Below, one piece after another: positions 24,718 to 33,877 of a DNA stretch of 64,000 nucleotides. The notes under the pieces are model-generated. The model made no database searches, was not told where the DNA came from, and saw only the letters and a program-made list of their open reading frames with translations. Origin of the DNA: Mesorhizobium australicum WSM2073. Lineage in GTDB: Bacteria; Pseudomonadota; Alphaproteobacteria; Rhizobiales; Rhizobiaceae. The stretch spans positions 992,001 through 1,056,000 of the forward strand of contig NC_019973.1 of the NCBI RefSeq assembly GCF_000230995.2, written 5' to 3'. The translations under genes were made by a program, and so were the position numbers. Position 1 is the stretch's first letter. Each line of letters starts with the position of its first letter.

Positions 24718-25614
24718 ATGTCCTTATCAAGATGTTCAGATCGGGCGATCCTCGATCTCTGGCACCCTATTGGCGCCATCGCCGAAATTTTGTCTGGCGG
24801 CGTTCAGGACACTGTATTGCTTGAGGAGCGTCTGAGGTTCGAGGTCGGGTCCGACGGTCAAGCGGTGGTCTGGCGTTATCGGCGTGATTTGCTTCGTGCC
24901 GATCAGGTTTCGCCTGCCGATAGGCTTCCTGCGAGAAGCGCATATGGTTACGTCTGGACTTCGCTCGGATCTCCGCCTCCGAACCTTTTCTCCATTCCAG
25001 AATATGCTGAGCCTGACCGTCGCAATATGAACGCTGCAACAGTTGGCGTCCATGTCTCAGCGCCGCGTGCAATCGAGAATTTTTTGGATATGGGGCACTT
25101 CCCGTATGTCCACACGGACATCCTCGGCGCGGAACCCCATACCGAGGTCAAAGAATATGACGTGGAGATCTCGGTCGAGCGCGACGAGATCCTGGCTACG
25201 CGTTGCCGCTTCTACCAGCCTATGGCCTCTACTGCTTCCTCTGGCGGCGCGGATGTAGAGTATATCTATCGCGTGCCGCATCCTTATTGCTCAGTTCTGT
25301 ACAAATCGAGCCCAGTCGACATGAGCCGGCTAGATGTGATTGCGGTTTTCATGCAAGCGACGGATCAGGAGCATGTACGTGCACACATGCTCATGAGTGT
25401 CCTCGACAAAAACAATGAGGACAAAATAATCAAGCGGTTCCAGCAGACGATATTCGGCCAGGACAAGCCGATCCTTGAGAACCAGGTGCCAAAGCGCCTG
25501 CCGCTGGACCCGCGCGCTGAAACACCGATCCGGGCCGACAAGTCGGCCATCGCCTATCGGCGTTGGCTTAGCCAGAAGGGCGTCACCTACGGCGTCATCC
25601 CGGTCGCGGCCTGA
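24718..25614 (+). CDS. NdmC-like oxygenase subunit lacking the Rieske cluster (2)
   Basis: This 298-residue paralogue of the previous gene again has no Rieske cysteine-histidine pairs. The N-terminal part reads ILDLWHPIGAIAE, then SAYGYVWTSLG. The iron site is D124, H127 and H132 (NFLDMGHFPYVH). Its C-terminus shares 30 identical residues with the first paralogue (from IFGQDKPILENQVPKRLPLD onward), while the rest has diverged. I chose ATG 24718 because AGGAA lies 7 bases upstream; ATG 24712 is too close to it. Two such subunits with one Rieske donor suggest two positions or substrates, or a mixed oligomer. Confidence 0.85.
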   Translation: MSLSRCSDRAILDLWHPIGAIAEILSGGVQDTVLLEERLRFEVGSDGQAVVWRYRRDLLRADQVSPADRLPARSAYGYVWTSLGSPPPNLFSIPEYAEPDRRNMNAATVGVHVSAPRAIENFLDMGHFPYVHTDILGAEPHTEVKEYDVEISVERDEILATRCRFYQPMASTASSGGADVEYIYRVPHPYCSVLYKSSPVDMSRLDVIAVFMQATDQEHVRAHMLMSVLDKNNEDKIIKRFQQTIFGQDKPILENQVPKRLPLDPRAETPIRADKSAIAYRRWLSQKGVTYGVIPVAA

Positions 25615-25635
25615 CAAGATTTTTGGAGACGACGA

Positions 25636-27402
25636 ATGTTGCAAGAAGCCAGGAACCGGTGGCACCCAATTGCCGCTTCCCATGATTTGCCCCACCGCCA
25701 CGTTTTCCATGGCCAGTTGCTTGGCCGGGAATTTGCTGTCTGGCGCGCCGATGACGGTTACGTCAACATCTGGGAGAACCGCTGCCTGCACCGTGGCGTA
25801 AGGCTGTCGATCGGTATCAATGACGGGCATGAACTGAAGTGCCAGTACCATGGCTGGCGCTATTCGAATCGCACCGCCGGCTGTACCTATATTCCGGCGC
25901 ATCCCGCCGACGCACCGGCCCGCACCATCACCAACCGCACCTTCCCGGCCGTGGAGCGTTATGGGCTTGTCTGGTCCTCGGAGGAGCCGCAAGGGGAAGT
26001 TCCAGATGTCACTTGGCTGTCGGAGGGCAAGTTGCTCGCCTTGCGCGGCATTCCGGTCAATGCGCCTGCCGACAAGGTCGTGGAAACGCTGAGGGCCTAT
26101 CGTTTCCAACCCAGTGAGGCCCTCGAGGGTGACAGTGCCGAGATCGTCGTGGAAGCCGAGCAGGATTTTGCCGTGGCGCTGCGCTCGAGTGACGGTAGCG
26201 AGGAGACGCATGGCGTCTTCTTCGTTCAACCCGTCGATTCCAACCGCTCGGTCATTCGCGGCGTGCTCGACGGAGAAAGCGAGGGAGCGACGCGCATCGC
26301 CATTCTGCGCCATCACAACGAGCGGCTTGGTAAGTTGCGTGATGCGGTGGAGCGCGAGGCGGCAAAGTCGATCGCGCCCGCGCCGCTCGAGCCCATTTAC
26401 GAACGAGTGTCGGCCGAACTCGCCGAGATGCCGGAGTTGACGACGCATGGTCGCAAGGCGGCGCTGCGCGTCACGGTGGCGCGGAAATGGCAGACCGCTG
26501 ACGGGATCGCCGCCTTTGAACTTCGCCCGATCAAGGGCATCCTGCCGACGTTCCAGCCTGGGGCGCATATCGACGTTCACATGCCCAATGGCGAGGTCCG
26601 ACAATATTCGATCACCAACGGTCCCGGCGAAACCGATGGTTTCACCATCGGCGTCAAACTGGAAAGGGATTCGAAGGGCGGCTCGAAATGCATGCACGAG
26701 GCCGTGCGTGAAGGCGATGTGCTGGCGATTTCAGAGCCACGCAACAACTTCCCGCTGCGCCGCGATGCGATCAAGACGCTTTTTGTTGCCGGCGGCATCG
26801 GCATCACACCGCTGCTGGCCATGGCGCAGGCGCTGAAGAACCAGGATTTGACGCATGAGCTTCACTACTTCGCGCAAGGGCAAGAGCATCTTGCTTTCGC
26901 CGATCGGCTGAAGCGGCTCGGCGATGCGCTGAAGCCGCATCTCGGGCTCTCACCCGATCAGACTGGCGCCGAGCTTCGCCAGATCCTCACTGGCTACCGG
27001 GACGGCATGCATCTCTACATTTGCGGTCCCGGTCCGATGCTGGAGGCCGCGCGCAATATCGCGGCGGAGCAGGGTTGGCCCGACAGTGCTGTGCATTTCG
27101 AGTATTTCAAGAACACCAACAAGATCGACGACAGTTCGAGTTTCGAGGTGGCGCTGGCGCGGTCCTGTGTCACGCTCCAGGTGCCGGCCGGGAAAACCAT
27201 CCTGCAGGTCATGCGCGAGAGCGGTATCGACGTGCCATCCTCCTGCGAGCAAGGCGCCTGCGGCACCTGCATAGCCACTGTAATCGAAGGTGAGCCGGAC
27301 CATCAGGACGTGTATCTCAACGACGACGAGCGCAAGTCCGGGACGAAGATAATGACCTGCGTCTCGCGCGCCAAGTCGGCCCGACTCGTTCTGGATATCT
27401 AG
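25636..27402 (+). CDS. NdmD-like Rieske-FMN-ferredoxin reductase fusion
   Basis: This 588-residue electron-transfer protein has three modules. An N-terminal Rieske domain (about 1-110) has ligands C50, H52, C69 and H72 (CLH, then CQYHGW). After a linker, a ferredoxin-NADP reductase-like flavin/NAD module follows (about 275-500), with EVRQYSITNGP for FMN and GGIGITPLLAM and CGPGPMLEAA for NAD. A plant-type [2Fe-2S] ferredoxin ends the protein (CEQGACGTC and a later TCVSRA). This is the NdmD layout. It would supply electrons and the missing Rieske cluster to both upstream oxygenase subunits. GGAG is 7 bases before the ATG. Confidence 0.92.
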   Translation: MLQEARNRWHPIAASHDLPHRHVFHGQLLGREFAVWRADDGYVNIWENRCLHRGVRLSIGINDGHELKCQYHGWRYSNRTAGCTYIPAHPADAPARTITNRTFPAVERYGLVWSSEEPQGEVPDVTWLSEGKLLALRGIPVNAPADKVVETLRAYRFQPSEALEGDSAEIVVEAEQDFAVALRSSDGSEETHGVFFVQPVDSNRSVIRGVLDGESEGATRIAILRHHNERLGKLRDAVEREAAKSIAPAPLEPIYERVSAELAEMPELTTHGRKAALRVTVARKWQTADGIAAFELRPIKGILPTFQPGAHIDVHMPNGEVRQYSITNGPGETDGFTIGVKLERDSKGGSKCMHEAVREGDVLAISEPRNNFPLRRDAIKTLFVAGGIGITPLLAMAQALKNQDLTHELHYFAQGQEHLAFADRLKRLGDALKPHLGLSPDQTGAELRQILTGYRDGMHLYICGPGPMLEAARNIAAEQGWPDSAVHFEYFKNTNKIDDSSSFEVALARSCVTLQVPAGKTILQVMRESGIDVPSSCEQGACGTCIATVIEGEPDHQDVYLNDDERKSGTKIMTCVSRAKSARLVLDI

Positions 27403-27411
27403 GAGCCGCCA

Positions 27412-28059
27412 ATGATCTCGCTTTACGACTACGAACTGTCTGGCAACTGCTACAAATTGCGGCTCCTGATGAGCTTCCTCGGCGTCGACTACAAGACGGT
27501 GCCGATCGACTTCTATCCCGGTCGCGAGCACAAGTCAGAGGCGTTCCTGAAGCTCAACCCGCTCGGCCAGTTGCCGGTCATCGACGACGACGGGATGATC
27601 CTGCGCGATGCCCAGGCCATCCTCGTCTATCTCGCGTCGAAATACGATCCGTCGGGCAAATGGTATCCGAGGGACAACCCGGCCCTTCTTGGCGAGATCA
27701 GCCAGTGGTTGGCTTTCGCCGACGGCATCACCTCGACGGCGTCCGCCGCCCGCCTGCACGATGCGCTATTCTACGACTTCGACATCGACGCCGCCCGAGC
27801 AGGCGCGCACAGGCTGTTCCGCGTACTCGACGAGCATCTCTGGTTCGGCGAACAGGAAGGCCGCGAGTGGATCTGCTCAGGCGCGCATCCGACGATCGCC
27901 GATATCGCGTGCTTTCCCTATATCATGCTGTCGGAGGACGGGGGCATTCCGCGTCAGGATTACCCCGCGATCCGTCGCTGGTGCGATCGCGTAAAACGCA
28001 TCAAAGGTTTCATCGTGATGTCGGGCGTGTTCCCTGCCGGACCGGCCAAGGCAGCTTAA
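27412..28059 (+). CDS. Glutathione S-transferase-like protein (NdmE-like)
   Basis: This 215-residue GST-fold protein has an N-terminal thioredoxin-like domain (LYDYELSGNCYKLRLLMSFL, then NPLGQLPVIDDDG) and a helical C-terminal domain with TIADIACFPYI. In the NdmCDE complex of caffeine-degrading Pseudomonas a GST homologue, NdmE, holds NdmC and NdmD together structurally. The gene order here (C, C, D, E) makes that role likely. A true glutathione transferase role, for example in handling formaldehyde, cannot be excluded since glutathione-dependent genes follow. The start is 9 bases after the ndmD-like stop, with GGAG ahead of it. Confidence 0.82.
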   Translation: MISLYDYELSGNCYKLRLLMSFLGVDYKTVPIDFYPGREHKSEAFLKLNPLGQLPVIDDDGMILRDAQAILVYLASKYDPSGKWYPRDNPALLGEISQWLAFADGITSTASAARLHDALFYDFDIDAARAGAHRLFRVLDEHLWFGEQEGREWICSGAHPTIADIACFPYIMLSEDGGIPRQDYPAIRRWCDRVKRIKGFIVMSGVFPAGPAKAA

Positions 28060-28115
28060 GCACGTCAAGATAATCCAGCCGGGTGTGGACCGGCGAGACA
28101 TTGGGAGAAAAAAGA

Positions 28116-29243
<1,128 letters not shown>

Positions 29244-29445
29244 TCGGTTTCAGCCATACGCCGTGCTGAAGGCCTGTGTTCCCAAACTACTGCCTCCCCA
29301 GCATCGGCGTGAGACCGGCGGCACGGGCATTCCGGAATGCTCGCGTCGCCGGTCGATCAAATCTGGCCGCATCCCGGAGAGATGGGATGCCCGATGCCTT
29401 GGACAGCGACCGTGTTGCCGTGTTTCAGTGCCGGAGAGGACGTAC

Positions 29446-30291
29446 ATGTCACAGTCTTTGAAAATCATCTCCACTGCCAAGTCATATGGCGGTATCCAGG
29501 GCGTCTATTCGCACGTATCCGAGGTCTGCGCCTGCGACATGACTTTCGCTGTCTTCGTGCCGCCCCAGGCCAAGGACGGCCGAGTGCCGGTTCTGTGGTA
29601 CCTGTCGGGACTGACCTGCACGCATGCCAACGTCATGGACAAGGGCGAGTATCGCCGTCTGGCCGCCGAGCTGGGTCTGGCCATCGTCTGCCCCGACACC
29701 AGCCCGCGCGGCGTCGATGTTCCGGACGAGAAGGACAATTGGCAGTTCGGCTACGGCGCCGGCTTCTATGTCGACGCGACCGAGCAGCCCTATGCGAAGA
29801 ACTATCGCATGTATTCCTATGTCGTCGACGAATTGCCGGCACTTGTCGCTGCCAATTTTCCGGTCGATATGTCGCGCCAGTCCATCTTCGGCCATTCGAT
29901 GGGCGGCCATGGCGCGCTGACGATCGCGCTAAAGAACCCCGACCGGTTCAAGAGCTGTTCGGCATTCGCGCCGATCGTGCAACCCACGACGGCCGGCTGG
30001 TCGCGCCTGGCCTTCGAGAAATATCTCGGACCTGACGAGAAAAACTGGCGCGCCTATGACGCGACGCTTCTGATCGAGGACGGTAAGCGCTTCCGGGAGT
30101 TCCTCGTCGACCAGGGCAGCGCTGACGACTTCCTACAAGACGGTCTTTGTCCGTGGTTGCTAGAAGAAGCCTGCAAAGAGGCGAGCATCTCGCTCACAAT
30201 GCGCATGCGCGACGGCTACGACCATTCCTACAATTTCATCTCGACCTTCATGGACGATCATCTGAGGTGGCATGCCGAACGGTGTTCATGA
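29446..30291 (+). CDS. fghA: S-formylglutathione hydrolase
   Basis: This 281-residue alpha/beta hydrolase splits S-formylglutathione to formate and glutathione, completing glutathione-dependent formaldehyde oxidation. The nucleophile elbow is GHSMGGHGAL. The oxyanion region WYLSGLTCTHANVMDKGEY and the C-terminal histidine in DGYDHSYNFI are conserved. I chose ATG 29446, with GGAGAGGA 6 bases upstream. A 202-bp gap separates it from the dehydrogenase and holds nothing I recognise. Co-transcription is still likely since no terminator is visible. Confidence 0.95.
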   Translation: MSQSLKIISTAKSYGGIQGVYSHVSEVCACDMTFAVFVPPQAKDGRVPVLWYLSGLTCTHANVMDKGEYRRLAAELGLAIVCPDTSPRGVDVPDEKDNWQFGYGAGFYVDATEQPYAKNYRMYSYVVDELPALVAANFPVDMSRQSIFGHSMGGHGALTIALKNPDRFKSCSAFAPIVQPTTAGWSRLAFEKYLGPDEKNWRAYDATLLIEDGKRFREFLVDQGSADDFLQDGLCPWLLEEACKEASISLTMRMRDGYDHSYNFISTFMDDHLRWHAERCS

Positions 30292-30306
30292 AGACCAGAG
30301 GCCAGG

Positions 30307-30774
30307 ATGACACAACCAGAATCCCTCGCCAGCGAATGTCAGGCACGCTTATGGTGCGTGGCGCTAATTACAGACAATCAGAATCGTATCCTGTTGACCC
30401 GGCGGGGAAAGGGCGCCGATGCGGCTCGGTGGGGACTCCCAAGTGGGTCAGTCGGGCGGATGGAGCCGGCCGTTCTAGCCATTGTCAGGGTACTTCATCA
30501 AACGCTTGGCCTATTGATCTGGCCACATCGTATAGTGGCGGTTTCAGACGAAATAGATCAAGTCACCGATGTGAGCAGGTTTTCCGTTATCTATTCTGCG
30601 ACGATTGTCTCCGGCGAGCCGAAGATCTTCGACACAATGGCGATGTGCGAGTTTGGCTGGTTCAAGCGATCAGCGCTTCCGACGCTGCTCACAGCGGCAA
30701 CCATCGACGCTATAGAAAGCAGGAACTGTATCCTGGCGGACGCCCAATCTCGCACCGAAAATGGCGGTCAATAG
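30307..30774 (+). CDS. Nudix-like protein with a degenerate Nudix box
   Basis: This 155-residue protein has the Nudix fold pattern (WCVALITDNQNRILLTRRGK, then WGLPSGSVG). The catalytic box G-x5-E-x7-R-E-U-x-E-E is altered: G47, E53 and R61 remain, but the three metal-binding positions after R61 read V62, Q65 and T66 instead of glutamates. It is therefore probably not a hydrolase. Some such proteins act as ligand-sensing domains. It sits 15 bases after fghA, so it is likely in the same operon, and precedes an AraC-type regulator. A regulatory or chaperone role is possible; I cannot name one. Confidence 0.6.
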   Translation: MTQPESLASECQARLWCVALITDNQNRILLTRRGKGADAARWGLPSGSVGRMEPAVLAIVRVLHQTLGLLIWPHRIVAVSDEIDQVTDVSRFSVIYSATIVSGEPKIFDTMAMCEFGWFKRSALPTLLTAATIDAIESRNCILADAQSRTENGGQ

Positions 30775-30926
30775 CGACACCTTGTGCTTGTCGAGGATCG
30801 AGCGCATTTGCCTCTCAGCTGGCGGTGACCCCCCCGCGAAGTCTGAATCGGAGGGGTCGGACGACGCAATGGTCGTCCGGCAAGGGCTTGGACAGATTTC
30901 ACTAAAGCAGTGCGGCAGAACATGTC

Positions 30927-32048
30927 ATGAGCGTCCAGACTATCGCGAGAGTTCAGCCTTACCAAGGAGATGCTAGTTTTGCTGAGCCTGCAGCCACAAG
31001 TCGCGTATTTAGATTTTATCTCTTGCCCGACTTCTCCCTCCAGGCGTTCTCGTCCGCGCTGGAGGTCCTAAGGCTGGCGAACGAGGTAATCGGGCAGGAC
31101 GCATACAGCTGGCGGGTCATATCGAATGATGGCGAGCCTGTTGCTTCCAACTGCGGCCTGTTTGTCAGTGCGGACACCTCACTTCCGTTCGAACGTAACA
31201 GGACCCGCTGCTCAAGTTCGATTGCCGTCGTCGTTGTGGGCAGCGGCCATGCCACGCCAGATCCAAACAAGCAGCTCGATGCTTGGCTAAGAGAGAGCTG
31301 CAGCCGCCGTGGATGCTTGGCAGGAATAGGTGGTGGGACCGTCGTGCTGGCGCGCGCCGGGCTCGCACAGGGGCGGCGTTGCTCCGTTCATTGGGAGCAA
31401 TTTCCCGTGTTCGCCGAACGATTCCCGGGTGTCTTAGCCGTCCAGACGACGTTCGAGCACGATGGCGACCTGCACACTTGTCCTGGAGGGGACGCGCCGT
31501 TTGACATGTTCCTTAGTCTGGTTGAAAGCGACTACGGAAGCTTGGTTGTGAGTCATATTTGCCAAAAGGCAGTCGCATGTCGCGTCCGCTCGGCCGGCGA
31601 CCGACAACGTCTGCCCAATCACTCGCGTGTCCGGCTGAACCATAAGGCGGTGATCAAGGCCATCGATTTGATGGAGTCAACCATTGACCAGCCCGTGCAG
31701 GTGGAGAAGCTCGCGGCGTCCGCAGGGCTGTCACGCCGCCAGCTGGAACGGCTATTCAGGCGGGAATTGGGATGTACGCCGAATCGGTATTACTTGGAGC
31801 TTCGATTGGAGCGCGCAAACTTGTTACTCACCAGTTCTCGTCTACCGATTGTTGAAATTGCGATGGCTTGTGGTTTTGTCTCGGCTTCGCATTTCTCCAA
31901 AGCATATCGAGATACCTATGGACGCGCGCCGCACCAATCGCGCTTGCTACCGGTAAGAATGTCTCTTATGGCGCCTATCGCGCAGAAAAATACAACCGCC
32001 TTGCGGCGCTTAAAAGCCGCATCGATCCCTCAAATCTCTTCCAGCTGA
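30927..32048 (+). CDS. GlxA family AraC-type regulator with DJ-1-like domain
   Basis: This 373-residue transcription factor has an N-terminal DJ-1/PfpI-like domain (about residues 25-200, FRFYLLPDFSLQAFSSALEV) and a C-terminal AraC pair of helix-turn-helix units (about 228-335, IDQPVQVEKLAASAGLSRRQ and PIVEIAMACGFVSASHFSKA). Relatives such as GbdR and CdhR control catabolism of methylated amines. After about residue 342 the reading departs from the family. The last 30 codons overlap, in another frame, a fragment of an unrelated oxidase gene (31955-32092), so the native C-terminus was probably replaced in a rearrangement. The DNA-binding domain is intact, so it may still work. Confidence 0.85.
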   Translation: MSVQTIARVQPYQGDASFAEPAATSRVFRFYLLPDFSLQAFSSALEVLRLANEVIGQDAYSWRVISNDGEPVASNCGLFVSADTSLPFERNRTRCSSSIAVVVVGSGHATPDPNKQLDAWLRESCSRRGCLAGIGGGTVVLARAGLAQGRRCSVHWEQFPVFAERFPGVLAVQTTFEHDGDLHTCPGGDAPFDMFLSLVESDYGSLVVSHICQKAVACRVRSAGDRQRLPNHSRVRLNHKAVIKAIDLMESTIDQPVQVEKLAASAGLSRRQLERLFRRELGCTPNRYYLELRLERANLLLTSSRLPIVEIAMACGFVSASHFSKAYRDTYGRAPHQSRLLPVRMSLMAPIAQKNTTALRRLKAASIPQISSS

Positions 32049-32092
32049 AGCAGAATATTGAACCGAAGCCTTCACTCGTTACGCCTCGGTAA
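31955..32092 (+). pseudogene. C-terminal fragment of a berberine-bridge-type FAD oxidase
   Basis: In the frame that ends at TAA 32092 the sequence reads YGAYRAEKYNRLAALKSRID, PSNLFQLKQNI. This matches the C-terminal BBE domain of FAD-linked oxidases (pattern Y-x-x-L-x-x-L-K-x-x-Y-D-P-x-N-L-F-x-x-N-Q-N-I). No N-terminal part precedes it; the AraC gene's helix-turn-helix end does. It is therefore a truncated remnant, and the junction with the AraC gene lies near 31950. The short hairpin CCCGC/GCGGG at 32103-32116 may be what is left of its terminator. Confidence 0.6.
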
Positions 32093-32284
32093 GTCCGCTT
32101 ATCCCGCCGATGCGGGCAAGTTGCTGGGTAGTGCGGTGGCCTAGGCATCGTGTGGTTATATCAGCAGCAACTTTTGCCTATTCCTCATTCTCATAAATGG
32201 CCTAGACCATAACGTAGATGCATCGTTCCGGCATTCTTGTTTCAGCGGCAATCCGAGTTTTCCGTGAGAAAACAGGAGAGTGCT

Positions 32285-32729
32285 ATGAAGTTCAAGATCG
32301 TCGGAATGCTGGGCTCACTGGCAATCCTTTCCTGCCCCGGTTCTTTCGCGGAAGCAGGCGGATGGGGGCGGGGACCCATCTGGGGCCAGGCAAAAAAACG
32401 CCGGAAGCGCCTATAAGTACGTCGTCAAGCCGGTTGTGAAAGACGTCGTCATTCCCATTGGGACCGGCATTCTGAATCTTGGCAGTGCCGGAGTTGCGCA
32501 GAGCTCCGGCCTTCGGGAAAATAATGGCGGCGAGGCCGACCCCACGGTGGAATCGGATGGGGACGAAGACAGCACTGGCGCTCCGGCAGTGGCAACGCCT
32601 TCGGTGGAGACCCCCGAACAGCTGGTCCCGAATCCTCTACTCCAATCCCCCGAACAGCGGCAGGCAGAGATGCAGCGTCGGTGGAATTCATGTGGGAGCG
32701 CGCGAACAGAGCACTCGGTCCCACGATAG
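32285..32729 (+). pseudogene. Frameshifted secreted-protein gene, unknown family
   Basis: A good start (AGGAGAG, then ATG 32285) opens a signal-peptide-like sequence (MKFKIVGMLGSLAILSCPGS) that stops after 43 codons. Skipping one base in a run of seven A (32392-32398) joins it to a frame continuing AGSAYKYVVKPVVKDVVIPI to a stop at 32729, giving one protein of about 147 residues with an acidic, proline-rich end. A possible second shift near 32680 would extend it to 32956 (MWERANRALGPTIE). I do not recognise the family. It is either a decayed gene, a slippage-controlled one or an assembly error in the A-run. Confidence 0.5.
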
Positions 32730-32956
32730 AGAACCGGTCACCCGCTTCTTGCGGCATGGACTGCCCGGTTATCACGGATCATCCGATCAATGACGGGCCA
32801 GACCCGCGGGAAGAAAAGTCCGCCGAGCCTTGTCCTCAGCGGGGTGCGCTTCCGCTTGCGGGATGCGCAACCTGTTTTGCGGAAGATTTTACGACCGAGA
32901 TTTCGCGTGTTCGTGCTTACAAAGAGCTTACATTTCCATTTGGCAAGGCCGTGTAA

Positions 32957-32981
32957 GCAAAAGGCGCCTGGAAAGGCGCCT
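32957..32981 (-). terminator. Rho-independent terminator of tRNA-Gly
   Basis: A perfect 8-bp stem AGGCGCCT/AGGCGCCT with loop GGAA (32962-32981) is followed on the minus strand by TTTTGC. It lies 28 bases downstream of the tRNA 3' end and fits a tRNA terminator. The remaining bases between the frameshifted gene and this hairpin show no further feature. Confidence 0.75.
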
Positions 32982-33009
32982 CTTAATTGCTTGATTTCCC
33001 GAAGGAAAC

Positions 33010-33084
33010 TGGAGCGGGTGAAGCGATTCGAACGCTCGACCCCAACCTTGGCAAGGTTGTGCTCTACCCCTGAGCTACACCCGC
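33010..33084 (-). tRNA. tRNA-Gly (anticodon GCC)
   Basis: The minus strand folds as a normal 75-base tRNA with encoded CCA: acceptor GCGGGTG/CACCCGC, D-arm GCTCAGGGGTAGAGC, anticodon arm CAACC-TTGCCAA-GGTTG with GCC at positions 34-36, and T-loop TTCGAAT. Its 3' end faces the island side, which is the usual orientation when a mobile element has integrated at the end of a tRNA gene. No second copy of the tRNA 3' end is visible within the window, so its use as an attachment site is only inferred. Confidence 0.97.
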
Positions 33085-33295
33085 TCACACGGCGTCTTGG
33101 CCGCAAGCCGGGCCTATATGGCTGAAGACCGCGGCGATTGCAACAGGGAAATAGCAGGCTTTTTGCAACCTTCCGAGCGATGCCGGCAAACCGCCCGCGA
33201 CGCGCCGATTTCATCGCCGCTGGCGCGACGGTCTTGTGTCGGCCGCCGCATTGGCCGTAAACGGCAAGGCCGAGAAACCGAAGAAGAAGAGACCC

Positions 33296-33793
33296 ATGCC
33301 GAAGACCGAAGCTGACCTGATGGCCTTTCTTGCCGAACTCGGCATCGCGGTTTCGACGATACGCCACCCGCCGCTCTATACGGTTGCCGATTCGCAGGCG
33401 CTGCGCGGGGAGATCGCCGGCGGGCACACCAAGAACCTGTTCCTGAAGGACAAGAAGGACAATTTCTTCCTGGTCACCGTCGGCGAGGACGCGGTCGTCG
33501 ATCTCAAGCAGATACACCAGCTGATCGGCGCCGCCAGCCGGGTTTCGTTCGGCAAGCCCGAAATGCTGATGGAGCTTCTGGGGGTCACGCCGGGGGCGGT
33601 CACGGTGTTCGGCATCGTCAACGACAGGGAAAACCGGGTCAAACTGGTGCTCGACAAGGATCTGATGGACCATTCCGTCATCAATGCGCATCCACTGACC
33701 AACGAGGCGACGACATCGATCGCGGCCGCCGATCTCATCAGATTCGTCGAGGCAACCGGGCATGATGCTGCTATCTTGAAAGTCTCGGCATGA
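33296..33793 (+). CDS. YbaK/ProX family aminoacyl-tRNA deacylase
   Basis: This 165-residue stand-alone editing domain of the YbaK/PrdX family hydrolyses mischarged tRNA, typically alanyl-tRNA(Pro) or cysteinyl-tRNA(Pro). The N-terminal HPPLYTVADSQALRGEIAGG, GHTKNLFLKDKKDNFFLVTV with the conserved lysine, and the GxxP-type loop VTPGAVTVFGIVND are typical of the ProX (PrdX) branch. I chose ATG 33296; an upstream in-frame GTG-type extension is lysine-rich and overlaps the area behind the tRNA. It is the first core-genome protein gene right of the tRNA. Confidence 0.88.
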   Translation: MPKTEADLMAFLAELGIAVSTIRHPPLYTVADSQALRGEIAGGHTKNLFLKDKKDNFFLVTVGEDAVVDLKQIHQLIGAASRVSFGKPEMLMELLGVTPGAVTVFGIVNDRENRVKLVLDKDLMDHSVINAHPLTNEATTSIAAADLIRFVEATGHDAAILKVSA

Positions 33794-33877
33794 TCGCCAC
33801 ATGGGTGGCAAAGCCGATTTCCAATTGAGACAGGGCGCCGGGCCACGGGCCGGCCGCGCGACCGAAAGGGTGACGAG

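Noticed and set aside
23839..25614. Full Rieske oxygenases with sequencing gaps
   Set aside because: Both proteins lack the same segment, the frames are clean, and an NdmD-like Rieske donor is encoded next to them, so the absence is real design rather than error.
25330..26697. Open frame of about 455 codons opposite the Rieske-reductase gene
   Set aside because: The plus-strand protein has all its domains and ligands. The minus frame has no recognisable domain or ribosome site.
32957..33010. Exact island boundary at the tRNA 3' end
   Set aside because: A plausible native tRNA terminator lies just past the tRNA on the island side, so the junction could instead be near 31950-32950. Without the other end the boundary cannot be fixed, so I give it only as a possibility.
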